Source: Argopecten irradians (lineage: Eukaryota; Mollusca; Bivalvia; Pectinida; Pectinidae). From it: 64,000 nt of DNA. A program made the position numbers and the translations under genes. This document shows, piece after piece, positions 24,494 to 35,998 of the stretch. The DNA lies in assembly GCF_041381155.1 (NCBI RefSeq), contig NC_091141.1:28361751-28425750 (forward strand), given 5' to 3'. The first letter of the stretch is position 1, and every line of letters begins with the position of its first letter. The notes under the pieces are model-generated. The model saw nothing but the letters and a program-made list of their open reading frames with translations. It was not told the origin of the DNA and ran no database searches.

Positions 24494-27400
24494 GTATGGT
24501 TATATTTCCAGAAATTATAATATCGTGAACTTAAATAAAGCAGATAATGCCAACCTATTGAGTTACCGTAGTTTACATATACATTTGTATACATGTTAAA
24601 TAATTTAATAATGAATTTTATTTTTACATTTTAAAACAGAATCAAACTATATTTTGTACTAATATCGATGATCTGGCATCTTCAAGTGTGGATAAAGTAA
24701 AAAAAAAAAAAAAATAGACAAAAATAAAATGTATATAAGATGCCATGAGATGTGTAATTGCGCCATGGGCATGTGGCATGACAAGATGCAGGATTTCCAA
24801 GTTTGTTCAAATGAATAACCTTGGCATTCAAAAATCACATGGGTCAAAAGTCAAATACTAAGCTAAAATGTTCAAATGAACTTAATAACTTTATTATCAA
24901 GAGGCCTAGAGACTTGCAGAAATAAGGTTTGTTGCATGCTGAGATGATGGACTTACCGCTACCAAGTTTACTCAAATGAATAACCTTGGCCTTTATTCAA
25001 GGTCACAGTGGTCAAACAGGCCAAAACCCTAAACCAACTACTAATTAATAATTAAGAGGCACAGTGCCAAACTGTCTTATAAATAATTGAGCTTGCAGCA
25101 AGCAGGGATGAAAGGCCACTAAATTTGTTCAAATAAATGACCTTGACCTTTATTCAAGCCCGATGAAGCCTACAGCATTCAGAAATGAATGGCATAAAGC
25201 CTACGATTTTTGTTAACCCCTCAGTAATCAAGTGAGATGCTTTCTTGTCTGCAGGTTCGTTGGTGGAGAAATGAACACATGCTACAATGCTCTGGATCGT
25301 CATGTAGAGAATGGGGATGGGGATCAAGTCGCAATCATTTACGACAGTCCTGTAACAGATTCACTGAAGAAATATACTTATGCTGAACTTCTGGATGAAG
25401 TAAGATATATTAAATAACTAGTACATGTACTATAGTGTTTACTTGAAATATATATCAAATATAAAACCCAATTCTGTGATTCAAATCTCCCTACTTTTAT
25501 ATAAATATATGGTATACATGTATGTGACAAAAAGAAAAATCCTTCGTACATGCAGCTTAGTTCTGTGGAAAAGCTGGCACTTTATTTTTACCAATATCAT
25601 ATTATAGCAATATTTTAAAATTTAATATTCCACTTGGAACTCCAGTCTTACTTTTTTTGTGTCTTAATTCACTCCATATGTAATATTCATCATAATGTTT
25701 TTGATATAACTGGATAAACTTGGCCCATCCAGTTTCATGGACATATATTAACTTTGAGGAATTCTCTAACTTAAAATTCTATAGTGAGTGAGTAACCCAT
25801 TAGATTTTAAAGAAGGCTCGATCCTTAACTTAATATTTTTCGATAACTTCTGTAATGCTTTCCTCTGGCAAAAAGTTAAGAAATGTTTGTGAAACAGGGC
25901 CCTGAAGTGCGATATTTTTATGGGAAGTTAATGTCAGATTGGAGCCTTTGTTGCTAATTTCCCAAAAATTACCTACCCAACCCAATATCATTTAGTCTAT
26001 ATTTAGTGCAATGGAGAGTTAGTGGTGAATCAATTGTTTTAAAATGGCTAAAACTTGTGATCAGATGACCTCAATTAAAACCTACAGGTGAGCCGGTTTG
26101 CTGCAGTATTGCGGTCCCAAGGTGTGAAAAAAGGAGACAGGGTCCTGATTTACCTTCCAATGATTCCACAGGCGATAATCTCAATGTTGGCCACCATTCG
26201 TATTGGCGCTATTCATTCTTTGGTATTTGGGGGATTTGCTGCAAATGAATTAGGTGTTCGTATCAGTCATGCAGAGCCTAAGATTGTAGTGAGTGCCAAC
26301 TGTGGTGTGGAGCCTAATCACACTGTTGACTACAAACCTATGCTGGACAATGCTTTGGCGAACATCAACTTCAAGCCTGACAAATGTATCATTTACAATA
26401 GGCCAGGGGTAAGACTGTATAAATTACACGTAAATATAATAATGATAATTAAAGCCTACTGCAATCTTACAACAGCTACTAAGTGGTAGATAGAGTTTAC
26501 TTTACTGCCAGTTTTGATTGAACACATCTGCTAAAAACACAAAAAGTGAATTATATCTGGTTCATGAAACCAAACACTAACACAATTAAAGTTTTCTTTT
26601 TAAAAAGGCCAACAATGTCTATTTCATATGTATATTAAAAATCCGTTACAAAATCAGGAATGTCTTTATAGAAAAGACTACATGTATAATTTATTTCTTC
26701 ACTGGTGCCTGATACATGTATGTGTTCATGGTGTAAAATTTTATTATGAGTAGTTTAAACCTTCTCCGCTGGTAGCTGGTCGAGATGTTTGTTATCATGA
26801 AGAGATGTCTCGCGCCTCTCCTGTCGACTGTGTTCCTGTGTCCGCCATGGACCCTAGTTACATTCTGTACACCTCCGGAACCACAGGACTTCCTAAGGTT
26901 GGTTGTAGGGATTTGGAAAAATGTTAACGTTTTAGGTCAATTGACCCAAAGGGTCAGTAAAACCCTCATGTACATGGATAATCATCATGCTTCATTTGTT
27001 TTTGTGCACCGTGCTTACATTTTTCTTTCAAATGAATCAATAACCATAAGGCCTGTAACACATATTCTGGAATCAAGGACTACCAAGTTTGTTCAGTCAA
27101 GGTCACACAGGTCAAATAGTCTAAAAATGTTTAATGCCTTTTTGTCAAAAACTAAGAGGCCAACTTTTTGATGTTATTGGGTCTGTAGCATGATGGAATG
27201 AAGTGATTCTCAGTTTGATCAAATAATTAAAATGACATCAACCTTAATTTCAATTTGTCATTTATTCAAATGGATGACCCTGACCTTTATTTAAGGTCAC
27301 AGGGGTCAAATAGGCTAAACCAGTCTGTCAACAACTAATAGGCCTAAAGACCTGATGGTGACTGTAGTATGTCAGGGCTACAAAGTTTGTTCAAATGAAC

Positions 27401-30400
27401 GACCTTTATCCAAGGTCATTGTATTAAACAACTTCTTATCAATAACAAAGAGGCCCAGAGGCACTGACTGAAGTATATATTACCCCAAAATAACTAAAGT
27501 ATACACACAGTCAAACCTTCTAAACATCATGAAGTTAAGGGTTCCATGGTATCACTTTTAGCTATTTGAATATTCAAGTGGATATTTTTTTTTCAATATT
27601 TGTATAATCATATGAATAAACGTTTTTGTCTGTATTGGACAATACAATAAATTAAACAGGGTTATTAAGTTATATAAGTTTGAATTTAAGAAGAACTGTT
27701 TCTGTATACAATATATATTATGGTTGACCTACTCTTTCAGGCGGTTGTGAGACCTAGTGCGGGGCATGCTGTTGTACTGAAGTGGTCTATGTGGAATATC
27801 TATGGCTTAAAACCAAAGGAGGTATATATATAGACGTAACCTTGTGTGTCTGTATAATTACGGTTAAGTTAGTCTTCAGCAGATGACTTATTGTATTTTA
27901 TTTCATAATCCGCCTGATATCCAGTTATTTCACCTGTGTGGATTTTGTATGTGGCAGGACAAACTGATTGCCTAATCTGTTGGATTTTTGTCGCACAATT
28001 TGGAGTTGACATTCTTTGAAATTCAAGATGTTGTTGTTATGTGATAAAAAATTCATGAGATTTTATGAGACAAGTCTTTGAAGTTTTAAAAAAATTATCC
28101 TGTTTTGCAATCTGAGATACCAAGTATTTACATATGACATTACATGTTCACAGGTATGGTGGGCCGCGTCAGATCTGGGCTGGATAGTTGGACATTCCTA
28201 TATTGCATATGCTCCTCTTCTCAATTGTAACACTACAGTACTTTTTGAGGTAAGAAATATGCTGTTATATTTGAATTCATAATACAGGGAAGGTTATAGA
28301 TTAGAGGTACACTTTTAATGTGTTGATAATTACACTAAATTACAAACTAAACACTGTGCGGTCATTGCTATTTTAAAACCTTTTTGTATACGGTAACAGG
28401 GAAAACCAGTTGGTACACCCAATCCAGGAACTTTCTTCAGGGTCCTTAAGGAACATGATGTCAGCGCCATGTTTGTCGCTCCAACAGCACTTAGGGCAAT
28501 CAGAAGGGAGGTAAGTTCTGATTCTGTCATGTACCAAGGGAGGTAAGTTCTGAACTGGACGAGTTCTCAGCTTAAGTTTATAGCCAGGCATGGGGAGTCT
28601 ACTTGTTTCATGGCCAAGGCGAAATGTCTTAGTGTTATCACTCATTAGTCAGTTACTGGTTTTACTGTCTACATGACTTTGTCTATTGCTAGTTTTTTTG
28701 TCACTGCTTAAAATAGTATTACTATACATACCAGAAGACTTATAATAGTATATGGCAGGGGAGATAAATCCTGGTGTTGGGAGCAGGTAGGGTAGGTTTT
28801 CTTTTTTTCCCCTGTCTGAGGCTAATGAATGTAAACCATTCTGCCATCACAAGCATGAGAGACTTGAGAGGGCCCTGGGTTAAGTCTTAAGAGTGTTCAT
28901 GTCCTCAAAGTGTGATGCCTTAAGGGAGATAATTTTTGCTGCATTTATGCAGCAGTAGATGAGTTTAATCATATAATTGAGAAATTAATCAATTTAAAAG
29001 TAATAAAAAAGTTGTCATTTCAATGATATATTACAGGTAATATATATGTTATTTTGATTTAAATTGTAAAATGTTTTTAAACAAAGAATGATATACATGA
29101 CACACTGTTGATATATATGTAATGTTTGTCAAGTAAAATTTGGATGTCGATCTTCTTAATATTATTTGTTAGATCTTTCATTATGTTGTACATTATAATA
29201 TTTTGTGTTATTCCAGGATCCAAAAGCTGACCACGGACAAAAATATTTCCCATTATCAAAGTAAGTTGAAGATATGTTGAAAATATGTGGGCCATACACT
29301 GTAAGCTAATGTACATGCAATAATGTTCAACAGGTAGCACCCATTATGAAGATTGTCTGCAAAGCTTCAATGTATATATATAAACCATAGATTCCATAGG
29401 AAGACAGATTAATGCTTAAATAATTATTATGTTATTGTTATTTTACTGTGTATCTTTTTTCAACTGAAATCACTGTAATATACATCATAGAAGCTTCATA
29501 TGCCATCAATACAGAGCTTCTAACTGTACATGTGCTGGTCTTCTGGATTAGAATTATTAAATAAATATACAGTGCAGCTTCAATGAGCTTAATGAACACC
29601 ATTAAATTACTTCATTTAAATATTCATTAGACAAAACTAATTTTAATATTAAACCTTGCTAGGTTCCAGAACATGTTTGTGGCTGGTGAACACTGTGACA
29701 GAGAAACTATGAACTGGACTAAGGAAACATTTAAAGTCCCTGTGTTAGACAACTGGTGGCAAACAGGTAAGTGTTGACTGGACACGAAAATAGACAACTG
29801 GTGGCAGACAGGTAAGTGTTGACTGGACCACGACAATAGACAGACAGGTGGTTGACTGGACCACGACACAACTGGTGGAGACAGGTAAGTGTTGACTGGA
29901 CCACGACAATAGACAACTGGTGGCACACAGGTAAGTGTTGGCTGGAGCTAGACAACAAATCAAAGTCCCTCTCCTAGACAACTTTGTGGCAAAGATTTAT
30001 ATTTAGTTTTTATTCTAAGAATTTAGTAGTTACAAATCAAACTAAGTTTGTAAATTTTCAAGAATATCCATGGTTACTTCTCTTAGAAACCAATTTGGGT
30101 TTTTTTATGCATTAAATTACCTACATTTTTGTGATATTGTAAGGTTTTGTGTATTTAAAAAGACACTTTTATCTTGTGTGCTATGGAAATATCTGTTGAT
30201 AATTGCCAGAACAGGCAACACAATATGATAACGTTTTTATTTTGGTGCAGAGACTGGCTGGGCCATTACGTCTACTAACATTGGTCTGGGGAACAGGACA
30301 AACCCTCCGCAGGGCGTTACAGGGAAGCCGGTCCCCGGCTGGAATGGTACGTATAGGTCACATGATTATCTGTCATCATAATTATTAACTTCACTCGCCA

Positions 30401-33400
30401 ATTATGAAACCATAACTCACACTCACAACGACAATTCCGCTTCAATTTGTTATTAGCTTAGGCTCCACATTTAGTTTCAGGGTGGCCTATAGTCATCAGG
30501 TTTCCACCCTTCTGTTTCTATATTTTCAGTTTACAATTACTATTAGAAGACTATGCCATCTAGATCGGCAAATTGTAACTTTTTGCTGAATTCAAAGTGG
30601 TTGTTCAGCTGATTTCAAAAATAACAAAGTATAGAAAATTTATTAGAGTGATTCCTCATGCCATTTAGATAATTGTACTGTGTAGCTTCTTCGATTCAAA
30701 ATAACTACTCAGCAGCCATCTTCAATTTTAAGAATGAAAACAGAAATGAGAGATTTTGTACCTTTTACTGATATAATTATGTAAATGCATTATGATATTG
30801 ATAATGTCTGCTGTAGAGTCTGATACCCATATGGGTCAGTCATTTAGATGGGTCCTTCTTTACTTGTTGTCAGTATTCTAGAACGTTTCATATAATAAAT
30901 TCAACAGATCATTTTTTATTATGACTGGCCATGGTCTATCATTCCTTGAATTGACTTTATAAATTTAAATCCTCATTGAAATTCTATTGATGGTATTTAT
31001 AACTTCACATCTTCATTTTTTTTCTGAAAAAAAGTAGTTATTAGTAAGTTAACATCACTCTTTGATGTCTATGAGTGCATGTTTTAATTAATAAAATCAA
31101 ATGGATAAGTTGAATTTATATTGCTAATTCAAAGAATCAAGGGTTGATTCAATGGTCAAAATACTGGTTTATAATTCAACAAATTGAAATGATATAAGTC
31201 GAAGTTCAAGCCTAGATTACTAGCCCTAAGTCAAAGTCAAGGTTAGACTAGATTGTAAATTCTATATTTTATGTGTTAACAGTTAAGGTCCTTAGAAATG
31301 ATGGGTCTGAGACAGACTCTATGGAACTAGGACAGATAGTTGTCAAGTAAGTATACATTGTACATGTATTCCAGTGGCTATTACAGCCTGTATACCAACT
31401 TCATCTGATTTAATATCGTGGCTACATTACATTTCCTGATTTCTATTAAAAAAAAAAAGTTTACAAAGATTTACTTTTAATTCACATATATTCAATTGAA
31501 AATATTTGTTGTTGCAGGTTGCCGCTTCCCCCAGGAAGCTTCTCAACACTGTGGAAAAATGATGAGAAGTTTGTGGAAACCTATTTTGATTGAGAAAGTA
31601 AGTTTGTGGAAACCTATTTTGAAAGTATTCCAGTTAGTTTGTTTGGTATTTCTTATATTTCAAATATATCATATATAGGTATATATGCAGAAGGGGAGAA
31701 AAGAAGTGACAGAGTTACTTAGAATGTTGCTCTATATAACTACAATGATACATACAGAGGTTACTGGGTAACCAGTACATTAACATGCTGAACTTGACAT
31801 TTTTGGTCACCAGAACTACTAGACTAAGACTAAGTGCTTATATTTTTACTTAAGCACTAATAGACTAATAATCTTTTATTTTGTGATCTTTTGAATGCCA
31901 TAGATTTTGTATACCAATGGTATATATATGTTTATGGATATCATAACACCATGGACTTTGGATACTGTTGGTATTCAATACAATTTGTATATTTGGTGAA
32001 TAATATGTATTTCATGGTTACAACATATAAAACATCATGGACTTTGGATACTGTTGGTATTTAATACAATGTCATGTATATCCGGTGGAAATTATATATT
32101 TTGTGGTTACTACATGTATAACTTCATGGACTTTGGATACTGTAGGTGTTCGTTACAATGTCATGTATATTTGGTGAATAATATATATTTCATGGTTACT
32201 ACATGTATAATATCATGGACTTTGGATACTGTTAATATTATAAACAGGTATTAATCATATATCTGGTTATTTATTTCAGGGTTACTACAACACCATGGAC
32301 TCAGGGTATCGTTGTGAGGAGGGTTACATATCTGTTCAAACTCGAACAGATGATGTCATTAATGTAGCGGGACATCGTCTGTCTACAGGAGCATTAGAAG
32401 AGGTAAGTTATTATAGTATTGAGTATTCCTTCCTTTTCTTTGATATATTAAGTCAGTAATCTTTATCAAGTTTTAACATCTATGACAAGGATAAGTATGA
32501 CCTGGCTGACAAGGATAAGTATAACCTGGCTGACAAGGATAAGTACGTATAACCTGGCTGACAAGGATAAGTATAACCTGGCTGACAAGGATAAGTATGA
32601 CCTGGCTGACAAGGATAAGTATAACCTGGCTGACAAGGATAAGTATGACCTGGCTGACAAGGATAAGTATAACCTGGCTGACAAGGATAAGTATAACCTG
32701 GCTGACAAGGATAAGTATAACCTGGCTGACAAGGATAAGTATAACCTGGCTGACAAGGATAAGTATAACCTGGCTGACAAGGATAAGTATAACCTGGCTG
32801 ACAAGGATAAGTATAACCTGGCTGACAAGGATAAGTATAACCTGGCTGACAAGGATAAGTATAACCTGGCTGACAAGGATAAGTATAACCTGGCTGCTTT
32901 ATCTTGTTTTATGTGAGGTTCAATGTTATGTAAACATATTTAAGATCAACATCATGACACATATTAGTATACCTCATGTTTATAACAGTGTCTGTGATTA
33001 GTTGGAACACATCACATGACAGGGAAATAAAACGTCATAGTTCCCTCGCGGGAAATAAAATATCGTATTTTCCTGGGGCGCGTGCCCCTATATATGGTGA
33101 CCGCTCGTCTTTCACACGAAGTTATCTCCCCTTCCAATCATACAACAATGACGGACAAAGAGTGAAACACCATTTTTTTCATCCCAAGTTTAAATACTAA
33201 TCTAGTGTAGCGAATCGGGAATTTTCGGAATTATAAACAATTTGTGTCCAAAGTGGCAGTGTGATATATGAAGGTTTATTTACCCTCAGATGTAATATTT
33301 CCCTCAGACAAGCCCTCGGGAAATATCACACCTTTGGGTAAATAAACCTCCATATCACACTGCCACCGGGGCCATAAAAGGCATAGTATTAACTATAAAG

Positions 33401-35917
33401 CTCATTATTTAAACATTAAGGTTAGTTAGGGGTATAATTTACATGCATACTTTCAAGGGTAGATAAATCTGCATGTTAGATATACAGTTATATCTAATAT
33501 GCAGCATCATTAACATTTACAGACTGGAACACATGTCCTGTTAGCTGCAATATTGTACATGTAGCTCAAAAGACTTTTAGACAGATAATGATGTCGTCTT
33601 TAGAGCTACAATTGGTGCCATACTGCTAATGGAGCAAAGTAATGGTTATGCATTATGCAAACCATTATTAAAACGTTTGCATGCATTTTATCTTATTTGT
33701 TTTATATCGCTTACCTACTAGACAATAAAACTGAACCGTATACAATATCAAATTTTCAGCTAGACATTATTTTTTTACATATATATGAAGGCCTTTCTGA
33801 AGAGAAAATATACCGGAAGTCTTCAAATTATGAATTTAACGTCTTGTGAGCGGTACAGTTGATATTTAGAATTGTAGTTATGTTTTTTTAGGATAACAAC
33901 ATTATGTAAATCCTTGTATACGCATGAAATAATCGGAAACCTACAACAAAGTATAGAAAATTGTGCCCGAGTGATTTTCGGAGGCGCTGCTCCACTACGA
34001 CACATAGGGACCAATTCGTACCCGGCCGAAAGGTATAGTAGGCCGGGTACGTATATATCATATATTTTTTTTCAACTTTTCAGGCCATTCTCGAAAGTGA
34101 CGATGTTGTAGAGGCCGCAGTTGTTGGAGTACCAGATGAACTGAAGGGCCAGGTACCTCTAGGACTTTGTGTAATGAAGCATGGTAAGTTATTTATTTTG
34201 GGCTGCTTTGGTCAGGTGGTTAAGATGTCCTGACAATTATCAGAAGCCCTCAATTCTTCTCTGGTATATATGACTGAGTTTGAATTTCATATCAGCTATT
34301 TAGCAGGTTATCTATGAGCGCTGTCATATTAATGTTTCCCATCTTATGATCTAGAAGTAAAGCGAGGGGGAGAAGAATTGACTATAGTCTTTAACTCCCT
34401 AGCCTCCATCCCCCTCCAACACTTCAGCTAGCTGATAGTTCTCTTGAGAAACAAAAACCTGTAGACAGGGCATGGAGAAGAATTTGAATGAGCCTGCCTA
34501 TTATTTTGCCAGGGGGAAAGCATAAGCTGGAGTAAATTTACTGGTGATTACGTACTAAACACACTGCAACATTGATGCAATGTTTAGCATTTATTTGGAT
34601 ATAGTTAAACGTTGTTGTTGTGACGCCAATATAAATGTTCTATGCTGTCTTACCCTAGGTAAGATAGAGATATTTCGCCCTCACCTGAAAAGCAGATCTG
34701 TCCAGGTAAAGAAACCTCAAGAGGAAGAAAAATTGGCTTCAACCACCGTACTGTACAATACAATTGAAACAAATACCTAGACATATACATACTCTCATGT
34801 GACTTAACTGTAAATTTACAATATTTTGTTTCAAACATTGAATTTTCCTTACATAAACATATAGCACTGATCATAGATATATCAGTTTGATCATTATAAA
34901 AGACTGGTATGTACCTGTTGACAGGTGTGAAGAAATCAGAGGCAGAGGTCATCAAAGGAGTGGTCAACAAAGTCCGAGAATTTGTAGGTCCAGTGGCAAG
35001 CTTCAAACAGGCAGTCATTGTACCCAAACTACCAAAGACTCGTGCTGGCAAGACAGCCCGAAACACACTGGCAGCTATAGCCGCTGGGAAACCATACAAA
35101 GTAAGTGGAATGACAGCTGTTAGTTGTGTTATTTTGTATTTCTATGTGTTATCCATCATGATGTGTTACCAACGTCTTATGTCCCATTACGACTACTTCA
35201 GATTTCATTCCAAGTCTGCATGGGCATTCTCTTACAGACATATCTATCATGTTTCCCTCAAATTCAAGCTTACTTTGCCATATATCGGTATCTGTTTTGT
35301 ACTTGTATCATGATATCTGCGGGTCAGGATTACCTGGCTTATAGTAATTGTGCATCGTTCTTCATGGTGTGTGATTCGCTGTGTGCCGTGTGCCATCTGT
35401 AAACTTTTTATTCAAACAACTTCTTCCCATTAATCGAAAAGATAATGGGCCTAAAGAATGCTGGGTTGAAGGGCTACCAAGTTTTTAAAAATGAATGTCC
35501 TTGACCTTCATTCAAGGTCACACAGGTCAACTAGGCTAAAATAACAACTTCTTGTCAATAACTTGGAGGCCTAGAGGCCTGATGTAGAGCCTGCAGTATG
35601 CTTGGGTGAAGGGCTACAAAGTTTGTCCAAATGAATGACCTTAACCTTCATCCGAGCTAGGTCACAGGGGTTCAAAATGCTAAAATATTTCAAAATTTTC
35701 TATTATTGTGTTCTTCTAATATTATGTTGTATTGTATTAATAGCCAAACAACTGATATGGCCCATTGAGCATCTTGTCATTTTAAAGAAAATGTTATTGT
35801 ATAGTGTAACTGAAATATTTGATATGTTGCTTTCAGGTGCCAGTTACAATAGAAGATGCCACAGTATATCCGGCCATACACAAAGCCTTAGCTGATGCTG
35901 GTTTTCCGCCAAAGTAA
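24207..35917 (+). CDS. ACSS3: ACSS3: mitochondrial short-chain acyl-CoA synthetase (whole gene)
   Basis: AMP-forming ligase that activates short-chain acids (propionate preferred in the vertebrate enzyme) in the mitochondrial matrix. Sixteen exons join in frame to 695 codons, or 684 without an 11-codon duplication; human ACSS3 is 686 aa. The N-terminus is Arg-rich with no acidic residue for about 45 aa, as in a transit peptide. Visible: [13 protein letters not shown] (ATP loop, exon 4), [16 protein letters not shown] (exon 6), [11 protein letters not shown] and DNWWQTE (exons 9-10), [10 protein letters not shown] and [11 protein letters not shown] (exon 13), and PKTRAGK with the catalytic-type Lys (exon 15). 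The Gly after TGLPK in the human protein is Ala here. Exon 12 carries a tandem duplication with an in-frame TGA, so the assembled allele would be truncated before the C-terminal lid domain unless this is an error. AATAAA follows at 35993. Confidence 0.93.
24890..25190 (+). repeat. Dispersed ~175-bp repeat (AAGGTCA type), copy 1
   Basis: ACSS3 intron 1. Signature: CCAAGTTTACTCAAATGAAT, CCTTTATTCAAGGTCACAG, AAGAGGCC. Other copies lie in introns 4 and 15 (26925-27460, 35400-35680). Confidence 0.75.
25255..25399 (+). CDS. ACSS3: ACSS3 exon 2
   Basis: Encodes [17 protein letters not shown] to YTYAELLDE, the conserved N-terminal acyl-CoA synthetase segment. Acceptor TTGTCTGCAG, donor GTAAGA. Confidence 0.93.
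26088..26408 (+). CDS. ACSS3: ACSS3 exon 3
   Basis: 107 codons, [19 protein letters not shown] to IIYNRPG, including [16 protein letters not shown]. Donor GTAAGA. Confidence 0.93.
26754..26897 (+). CDS. ACSS3: ACSS3 exon 4 (ATP-binding loop)
   Basis: Phase-0 exon [18 protein letters not shown] to [13 protein letters not shown]. The acceptor TTATGAGTAG at 26753 keeps the frame and gives the same spacing as the human protein. A better-looking AG 22 bases downstream would break the frame. Donor GTTGGT is weak. Confidence 0.85.
26925..27460 (+). repeat. Dispersed ~175-bp repeat, copies in ACSS3 intron 4
   Basis: Two to three consecutive diverged units with GTTTGTTCA...AAGGTCACA...GGTCAAATAG...AACTAAGAGGCC. 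Non-coding; the 26785-27171 open frame is a shadow. Confidence 0.75.
27741..27821 (+). CDS. ACSS3: ACSS3 exon 5
   Basis: 27 codons, [18 protein letters not shown] to LKPKE. Human has Gly-Val-Ile at the start; here Ala replaces the Gly directly after the ATP loop. Acceptor CTCTTTCAG. Confidence 0.92.
28154..28249 (+). CDS. ACSS3: ACSS3 exon 6
   Basis: 32 codons, [19 protein letters not shown] to TVLFE, a very conserved core block. Donor GTAAGA. Confidence 0.94.
28400..28510 (+). CDS. ACSS3: ACSS3 exon 7
   Basis: 37 codons, [19 protein letters not shown] to [11 protein letters not shown]. Acceptor GGTAACAG, donor GTAAGT. Confidence 0.94.
29217..29260 (+). CDS. ACSS3: ACSS3 exon 8
   Basis: 44-base exon, [14 protein letters not shown] plus two bases of Lys. 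Matches the DPGAALGKQYSLTRF region of human ACSS3. Confidence 0.9.
29663..29766 (+). CDS. ACSS3: ACSS3 exon 9
   Basis: Encodes [18 protein letters not shown] to VLDNWWQT. Its last bases and donor (ACTGGTGGCAAACAG|GTAAGTG) are repeated several times in the following 190 bases of intron. Confidence 0.94.
29744..29955 (+). repeat. Tandem copies of the ACSS3 exon 9 splice-donor region
   Basis: Units of about 45-50 bp of the type GACAACTGGTGGCAGACAGG followed by TAAGTGTTGACTGGACC. Perfect GTAAGTG donors occur at 29767 (authentic), 29812, 29885 and 29931, with a GTGGTT-type copy at 29849. Reading on from the true donor meets TGA at once, so use of a later donor would truncate the protein. Confidence 0.9.
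30251..30346 (+). CDS. ACSS3: ACSS3 exon 10
   Basis: Encodes [16 protein letters not shown] to GKPVPGWN. With exon 9 it completes the DNWWQTETG motif. Donor G|GTACGT. Confidence 0.94.
31283..31346 (+). CDS. ACSS3: ACSS3 exon 11
   Basis: 64-base exon, [20 protein letters not shown] to VK. Acceptor GTGTTAACAG, donor AA|GTAAGT. Confidence 0.9.
31518..31632 (+). CDS. ACSS3: ACSS3 exon 12, with duplication and in-frame TGA
   Basis: Encodes [21 protein letters not shown] 33-bp segment (31567-31599) is then repeated from 31600, so KFVETYF occurs twice. The first copy reads on as GAT TGA at 31588-31593, a stop. The second copy continues ESIP to donor CCA|GTTAGT, and exon 13 continues GYYNTMD as expected. 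Removing one 33-bp unit restores a normal exon. A GTAAGT formed at the unit junction (31598) could act as a donor but lies after the stop. Confidence 0.85.
32280..32402 (+). CDS. ACSS3: ACSS3 exon 13
   Basis: 41 codons, [19 protein letters not shown] to [11 protein letters not shown], including the [10 protein letters not shown] hinge region. Donor GTAAGT. Confidence 0.94.
32482..32895. repeat. 24-bp minisatellite in ACSS3 intron 13
   Basis: About 17 nearly identical units of AACCTGGCTGACAAGGATAA followed by GTAT, starting 80 bases after exon 13. It is a multiple of three with no stops, hence spurious open frames on both strands. The high uniformity suggests recent expansion. Confidence 0.96.
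33253..33366. repeat. Hairpin element in ACSS3 intron 13
   Basis: Arms GTGGCAGTGTGATAT and ATATCACACTGCCAC, with inner pairing GGTTTATTTACCC / GGGTAAATAAACC and centre CCCTCAGACAAGCCCTCGGG. Related in design to the hairpins at 8440 and 11211. The rest of this 1.68-kb intron shows nothing recognisable. Confidence 0.85.
34084..34183 (+). CDS. ACSS3: ACSS3 exon 14
   Basis: Encodes [20 protein letters not shown] to LGLCVMKH. Acceptor CTTTTCAG, donor G|GTAAGT. Confidence 0.94.
34925..35100 (+). CDS. ACSS3: ACSS3 exon 15
   Basis: Encodes [17 protein letters not shown] to GKPYK, with [11 protein letters not shown], whose Lys is the one that in this family acts in adenylation and is subject to acylation control. 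Donor GTAAGT. Confidence 0.94.
35400..35680 (+). repeat. Dispersed ~175-bp repeat, copies in ACSS3 intron 15
   Basis: Two adjacent units with CTTCATTCAAGGTCACACAG and TAACTTGGAGGCCTAGAGGC. Same family as 24890 and 26925. Confidence 0.75.
35837..35917 (+). CDS. ACSS3: ACSS3 exon 16 (terminal)
   Basis: [18 protein letters not shown] to FPPK-stop, corresponding to the TIEDPSIFGH end of the human protein. Poly(A) signal AATAAA at 35993-35998. Confidence 0.93.
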   Translation: MPVTIEDATVYPAIHKALADAGFPPK

Positions 35918-35992
35918 CATGAAGTTTTGTTTAGTGATACAATGTAATTTACTGGTACATGGAAACATTATTTAGAAAGCCACGTAATAAAA

Positions 35993-35998
35993 AATAAA
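35993..35998 (+). terminator. ACSS3: ACSS3 poly(A) signal AATAAA
   Basis: Canonical hexamer 76 bases after the stop codon. A further overlapping AATAAAAAATAAA context makes it a strong candidate. Confidence 0.6.

Noticed and set aside
26776..26897. ACSS3 exon 4 starting at the AG at 26775
   Set aside because: It would put the exon out of frame with exon 3; the upstream AG at 26753 keeps frame and the human spacing.
28330..28645. Minus-strand open frames across ACSS3 exon 7
   Set aside because: Antisense shadows of a conserved plus-strand exon.
29627..29981. Minus-strand open frames rich in HLPVCHQLS repeats
   Set aside because: Antisense translation of the tandem splice-donor repeat.
32466..33001. 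134-144 codon open frames at the 24-bp array
   Set aside because: Same artefact: stop-free 24-bp units in ACSS3 intron 13.
34887..35402. Alternative-frame open reading frames over ACSS3 exon 15
   Set aside because: Only the exon 15 frame matches the family; the rest runs into intron sequence.
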